DNA from: Pedobacter sp. MC2016-24
GTDB taxonomy: Bacteria > Bacteroidota > Bacteroidia > Sphingobacteriales > Sphingobacteriaceae
NCBI RefSeq assembly: GCF_015223055.1
Contig: NZ_JADFBX010000010.1
Coordinates: 62,001 to 126,000, forward strand
Length of the DNA stretch: 64,000 bases
Reading direction: 5' to 3'
Shown here piece by piece: positions 60,602-64,000 of the stretch (the stretch's first letter is position 1; each line of letters opens with the position of its first letter). Both the position numbers and the translations under genes were made by a program. The notes beneath the pieces were generated by a model. That model was not told the origin of the DNA and did no database searches. It saw only the letters and a list, made by a program, of their open reading frames with translations.

Positions 60602-61807
60602 ATGAAAAAAGCAAATTCCTTTTTACTTCTTCTCGCATTGTTTGCCATAGCGATACAAGCCTGTAAAAAATCGAATAATGAAGCCCCAACGGTAAGTTAT
60701 ACCGTGACGGTTACTTATCCCGATAACTATGCGCAGGTTAAAGCCGCAAATACCAATGTGACAATCACAAATTCTACAACAAATGCAAAAGTTACAGCCA
60801 CAGCCAATGCCGATGGTGTAGCTACTTTTGATGCCCTGTTGCCGGGTAATTATCAAATCAGTGCCGAAAAAACAATAAGTGCTGCAGAGGCGCTGACGCT
60901 TACGGGAATTGAAACCCAGGTGTTTTTAAATGCCGCTGCAACCAATCAGATCATAACCGCCAATGGCAATGTGAATTTGAAATTGGGCGGTAGTAAAGTG
61001 GGTGGCCTGGTCTTCAAACAGATTTACTATACAGGTTCCAGAACGCCTGCCAATGGTACCTATCTGACCGATCAGTTTTATGAAATCTATAACAACTCAA
61101 CCGAGGTGATTTATGCAGATAGTTTGTATCTGGGCGAAAGTGGTGGCAACCCGGGCCTGTCAGCAAGTTCTACTCCTTTTGGGTTTAACAAAGCTGCTGG
61201 TAATGTTTATTTAACCAATGTTTGGATGGTTCCCGGAACAGGAAAATCACACCCGATCAAACCCGGAGAATCAATGGTCATTGCCAGTACCGGTATGAAC
61301 CATAAATCTGATCCTGCAGGTAATGCCAATTCAGTTGATCTGGGTAAAGGTATTGCTGATTTTGAGTGTTATGTGGCCAGTACAGGTAAAGATGTAGACA
61401 ATCCGGAAGTCCCCAATATGGAACTGGTATTGTACACTACAGTAACCAACAACTGGATCACCTCTGTTTTTGGTCCGAGTATGGTGATTTTCAAAACGCC
61501 TTCTTTCAATTCCCTGAAACAGTTAACTGAGCCTGGAAGTACCAATGCCCGTTTATTTGTTGAAGTACCCGGTGGCAATGTGATCGATGCGGTAGAATCC
61601 CTGGCAAATGCAAACGCAGTGAACTTCAAGCGTTTCCCAACAGCGCTTGATGCCGGATTTATGTATTGCTCGGGTTCTTATGTGCGGGAAGCCATTGTAC
61701 GTAAAGTGCAGTCTACCGTAAACGGCAGAAGGGTGTTACAGGATACAAACAACTCCAGCAATGATTTTGCCGTAAGCAAAACCTTCATTCCTAAAGGCTG
61801 GCAATAA
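60602..61807 (+). CDS. DUF4876-type surface lipoprotein
   Basis: 401 residues. The lipobox is AIAIQACKKS. An N-terminal beta-sandwich domain with carboxypeptidase-regulatory style (ATANADGVATFDALLPGNYQ) is followed by a larger domain (GGLVFKQIYYTGSRTP, DQFYEIYNNSTEVIYADSLY, PGESMVIASTGMNH) that fits DUF4876 as I remember it. It lies 15 bases after the receptor gene. Such lipoproteins accompany FecR-linked TonB receptors in Bacteroidota and are likely surface ligand-binding partners. The ligand is unknown. Confidence 0.8.
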   Translation: MKKANSFLLLLALFAIAIQACKKSNNEAPTVSYTVTVTYPDNYAQVKAANTNVTITNSTTNAKVTATANADGVATFDALLPGNYQISAEKTISAAEALTLTGIETQVFLNAAATNQIITANGNVNLKLGGSKVGGLVFKQIYYTGSRTPANGTYLTDQFYEIYNNSTEVIYADSLYLGESGGNPGLSASSTPFGFNKAAGNVYLTNVWMVPGTGKSHPIKPGESMVIASTGMNHKSDPAGNANSVDLGKGIADFECYVASTGKDVDNPEVPNMELVLYTTVTNNWITSVFGPSMVIFKTPSFNSLKQLTEPGSTNARLFVEVPGGNVIDAVESLANANAVNFKRFPTALDAGFMYCSGSYVREAIVRKVQSTVNGRRVLQDTNNSSNDFAVSKTFIPKGWQ

Positions 61808-61829
61808 AATAATTTAAGATCACTTAAGC

Positions 61830-63425
61830 ATGTTCAACAAAAAAAATATTGCATTATTCCTGCTTTGCCTGACCCTCTTCCTGGCAAAAACAGAATTAAA
61901 AGCCCAGGATAAGCAGGCGGATTCTTTAAGGGTCACACCTGCGTATATTTCATGGCTGCAGTATACCGCGCAATGGCAACAAGGGACTAATGCTGCAGGT
62001 TTATGGCAGGACAGCATCATGATGTTTGGTAGAACGAAACTTGGCTATAACCAGGAAGATGGTGCCTTTAAAATGGCACAGGAGCCTGAAAGAACCTCGC
62101 AGTTTAATTTTGAAACGGAACGTTACCAGAAAATAGGCCGGATGCTTTTTTATGGAAGAGCAGCTTACACGCAACAAAAAGATAAAGGACTCCAGTATTC
62201 CGATGTGCTCGATCCTTACCGGGGTACGCCTTATATCCTGGCCGATTCTATTGGCGGGGCGTGGCAAAAACAATTGTATGCACTGCAGGTAAAAGCGGTA
62301 AGCCCGGCAATGGCCGGTCAGAGACTGGTGCTTGGTTTGGGGGCTACTTTAAATGTAGGTACCGGTGCCCGTCAAAATGATCCGCGCCCTTTGTCTACCA
62401 ACAATGAGATTACTTTGACTCCTGGTTTAACCTGGCGCCTGAATAAATCTGGCACATTGGGCATAAACGGGTTATACAGCCACTACCGCGAAGAGGTGTC
62501 TCTGGAAGTTAAGAATGGAAATGTCAACCATTACCTGTATAAATCACTTGGATTGGGGCAACTGGAATTTCCAACGGCCTTTACCGCGGGTGCATCCCGT
62601 ATTTACAGTGGAAATAAACTGGGTGGAGATGTGCAGTATCAGTGGCGTAAAGAAAGCATCAGCTGGCTAACGTCCCTGGGCTACCGAACTTACCAGGAAC
62701 GGGTTGCGGACGGCACTTCAGTGCCGAGAAAATCGGGTACCTGGAAACAGAAAACCTACCAGTTCAACAGCAGTCTGAATGTGAGGGGCCAAAATCTGCT
62801 TCATCGGTTTTCAGTAAGCCTGCAACGCCTGGAAGACACCGGGATTGAGTTTCATGAGTTCTATGATGCGGCAACCAAAACCTGGAAAACGCTACTTGAA
62901 GCAGAATTTTACAGTTCCACCTGCGATCAGGCCAGTTTCAGTTATACCTTGATCAAAACGCAACCGGAAAATAGTTTCAACTGGCTTGCTGAGATAGGGG
63001 GCAATTATGGATCAGTTGACAAAACTTACCTGATTCCAGCGTCGAAACAGGAAATCAGCCGTGCTGAAGTCTGGTTAACAGCAGCTAAAAACTGGAATTT
63101 ACCCAATGCCGGAAATTTCCAGGCCAGTATTAAAGGCTTGTATTCAAAAAAACTGGATGCCAGCTTACTGTATATTCCTATTACTGCCGATAGAACATTG
63201 CTGGCTCGCGAAGTATTATACCCCGACCAGGCCTATGCAAGTGCAGATTACCTGAGTACCACGCTAAACATTCAATATGGGTTTAAACTGGACAAGGTGA
63301 GGAATGTAAGGTTTTTACTGGCTGGTCATTTGACCAACAGGCACAGCATGACCAGCGATCCTGCTTACAACAATGCCAACGGAAATAGAAACTACTGGGG
63401 TTTTAGCCTCAGTGCATTATATTAA
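61830..63425 (+). CDS. DUF6850-type outer-membrane beta-barrel protein
   Basis: 531 residues with a signal peptide (IALFLLCLTLFLAKTELKA). The mature protein has the alternating aromatic pattern of an outer-membrane barrel and ends FSLSALY, an aromatic terminal residue. It carries recurrent Tyr/Trp strands (LFYGRAAYTQQKDKGLQYS, GLTWRLNKSGTLGINGLY). The DUF6850 label is from memory of the family. It lies 22 bases after the DUF4876 gene and is cotranscribed with the receptor operon. Confidence 0.75.
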   Translation: MFNKKNIALFLLCLTLFLAKTELKAQDKQADSLRVTPAYISWLQYTAQWQQGTNAAGLWQDSIMMFGRTKLGYNQEDGAFKMAQEPERTSQFNFETERYQKIGRMLFYGRAAYTQQKDKGLQYSDVLDPYRGTPYILADSIGGAWQKQLYALQVKAVSPAMAGQRLVLGLGATLNVGTGARQNDPRPLSTNNEITLTPGLTWRLNKSGTLGINGLYSHYREEVSLEVKNGNVNHYLYKSLGLGQLEFPTAFTAGASRIYSGNKLGGDVQYQWRKESISWLTSLGYRTYQERVADGTSVPRKSGTWKQKTYQFNSSLNVRGQNLLHRFSVSLQRLEDTGIEFHEFYDAATKTWKTLLEAEFYSSTCDQASFSYTLIKTQPENSFNWLAEIGGNYGSVDKTYLIPASKQEISRAEVWLTAAKNWNLPNAGNFQASIKGLYSKKLDASLLYIPITADRTLLAREVLYPDQAYASADYLSTTLNIQYGFKLDKVRNVRFLLAGHLTNRHSMTSDPAYNNANGNRNYWGFSLSALY

Positions 63426-63436
63426 ATATCAAAAAT

Positions 63437-64000
63437 ATGAACATTAAAATTAAGATCAGTCTGGCCATTGCGGTTGCTGTTTTTTGTGGGAATTCAACCC
63501 TGCAGGCACAACAGATAGAAAAGCCGAATGCCCGCAACACGGCAACCAGTTTTGCCATTGTGGTAGATGATGCCACCTGGAAAGCAGCCAATACAGAGCT
63601 GCAGGCTTATAAAGCAGCCCTTGAAAAACAAGGTTTAGGAACTTATATCATTTCGCACAACTGGAAAAAGCCAGAGGAAATCAGAACGATTTTGAAAAAA
63701 CTGTATGGCCAGAAACCAAAGCTTGAAGGTGCTGTACTGGTAGGCGACATACCTATTCCCATGATCATGAATGCCCAAAGGCTGACTTCTGGTTACAGGC
63801 TGGACGAAGCCAAATCTGGCTTAAAGGCTGCAGTGGCTTCAGATCGTTTTTACGACGATTTTAGCCTGGACTTCGATTTCCTGAGCCAGGATAAAGTAAA
63901 TACGGAACAGTTTTTCTATAGTCTTTCACCCAAAACAGTACCGGTAATCAATATGGACATTTATACTGCCCGTATTAAAGCGCCAAATATCAAGGGGAAA
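63437..64000 (+). CDS. Secreted gingipain/C25-like protein, N-terminal part (3' end outside window)
   Basis: The frame opens at ATG 63437 and runs off the window; 188 residues are visible. The signal peptide is IKISLAIAVAVFCGNSTLQA. The start of a caspase-like alpha/beta domain is suggested by FAIVVDDATWKAANTELQA, LEGAVLVGDIPIPMIM and the following SDRFYDDFSLDFDFL, which resemble the GD and SD..Y segments of C25 (gingipain-like) proteins. The catalytic His and Cys would be downstream, so protease activity cannot be judged. It is the fifth gene of the FecR/receptor operon. Confidence 0.65.
   Translation, partial: MNIKIKISLAIAVAVFCGNSTLQAQQIEKPNARNTATSFAIVVDDATWKAANTELQAYKAALEKQGLGTYIISHNWKKPEEIRTILKKLYGQKPKLEGAVLVGDIPIPMIMNAQRLTSGYRLDEAKSGLKAAVASDRFYDDFSLDFDFLSQDKVNTEQFFYSLSPKTVPVINMDIYTARIKAPNIKGK

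Noticed and set aside
1..64000. Signs of a prophage, insertion sequence, CRISPR array, tRNA or rRNA.
   Set aside because: I found no transposase, integrase, phage structural gene, regularly spaced repeats or recognisable RNA gene in either strand.

Overview
The window comes from a Bacteroidota chromosome, most likely a Sphingobacteriaceae member of the Pedobacter type. This is inferred from three things: SusC/SusD pairs with Bacteroidota lipoprotein signals, a UpxY-type NusG paralogue in a polysaccharide locus, and promoters of the TTG-N18/19-TAnnTTTG form instead of -35/-10 boxes and strong Shine-Dalgarno sites. I saw no rRNA, tRNA, CRISPR array, prophage or insertion sequence.

Layout. (1) 1-6449: the end of a SusC gene, then SusD, a DUF1735-type surface lipoprotein and a SurA/PrsA-like lipoprotein, forming one nutrient-uptake operon. 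(2) 6516-7459: two related tiny secreted proteins of unknown function. (3) 7460-7981: a leader rich in hairpins. (4) 7982-39052: a very large one-strand exopolysaccharide locus. It holds the export machinery (Wza-like lipoprotein, Wzc-like tyrosine kinase), a UpxY antiterminator, a Wzx flippase, a Wzy polymerase, a PglC-like initiating transferase, seven further glycosyltransferases, two DegT aminotransferases, a WbpM/PglF-like dehydratase, a uronic-acid epimerase, an AsnB-like amidotransferase and a secreted pectate-lyase-like enzyme. Two amino-acid-chemistry cassettes are embedded in it: HisC-like/HAD/ATP-grasp (22773-25576) and FemAB/PhyH/PLP enzyme/GNAT/FemAB (32714-37109). (5) 39149-40856: a PAS-AraC regulator and a tandem pair of small HTH proteins, closed by a strong terminator. 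(6) 41049-47134, minus strand: a VIT-family transporter, a redox operon (Rieske, thioredoxin, ApbE, DUF4266, DUF3570) and an OmpR/histidine-kinase pair. (7) 47461-51584: a second SusC/SusD pair with a clear promoter. (8) 51643-54956, minus strand: a membrane histidine kinase and three uncharacterised envelope proteins. (9) 55126-64000: a secreted protein of unknown function, then FecR, an STN-domain TonB receptor, a DUF4876 lipoprotein, a DUF6850 barrel and the start of a gingipain-like protein.

How the genes fit together. The exopolysaccharide locus has the parts of a Wzx/Wzy pathway. A bacillosamine-like initiating sugar can be drawn from the dehydratase (37133), an aminotransferase (17426), a GNAT (35566), the phosphoglycosyl transferase (18673) and a PglA-like transferase (31542). 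The epimerase and the lyase point to galacturonic acid in the polymer. AsnB and the HisC-like/HAD/ATP-grasp trio suggest that uronic acid carboxyls are amidated. The FemAB/PhyH cassette may add or modify an aminoacyl group. The two amino-acid cassettes are the best candidates for undescribed chemistry in the window. All functions are assigned by reading motifs; no similarity search was run.
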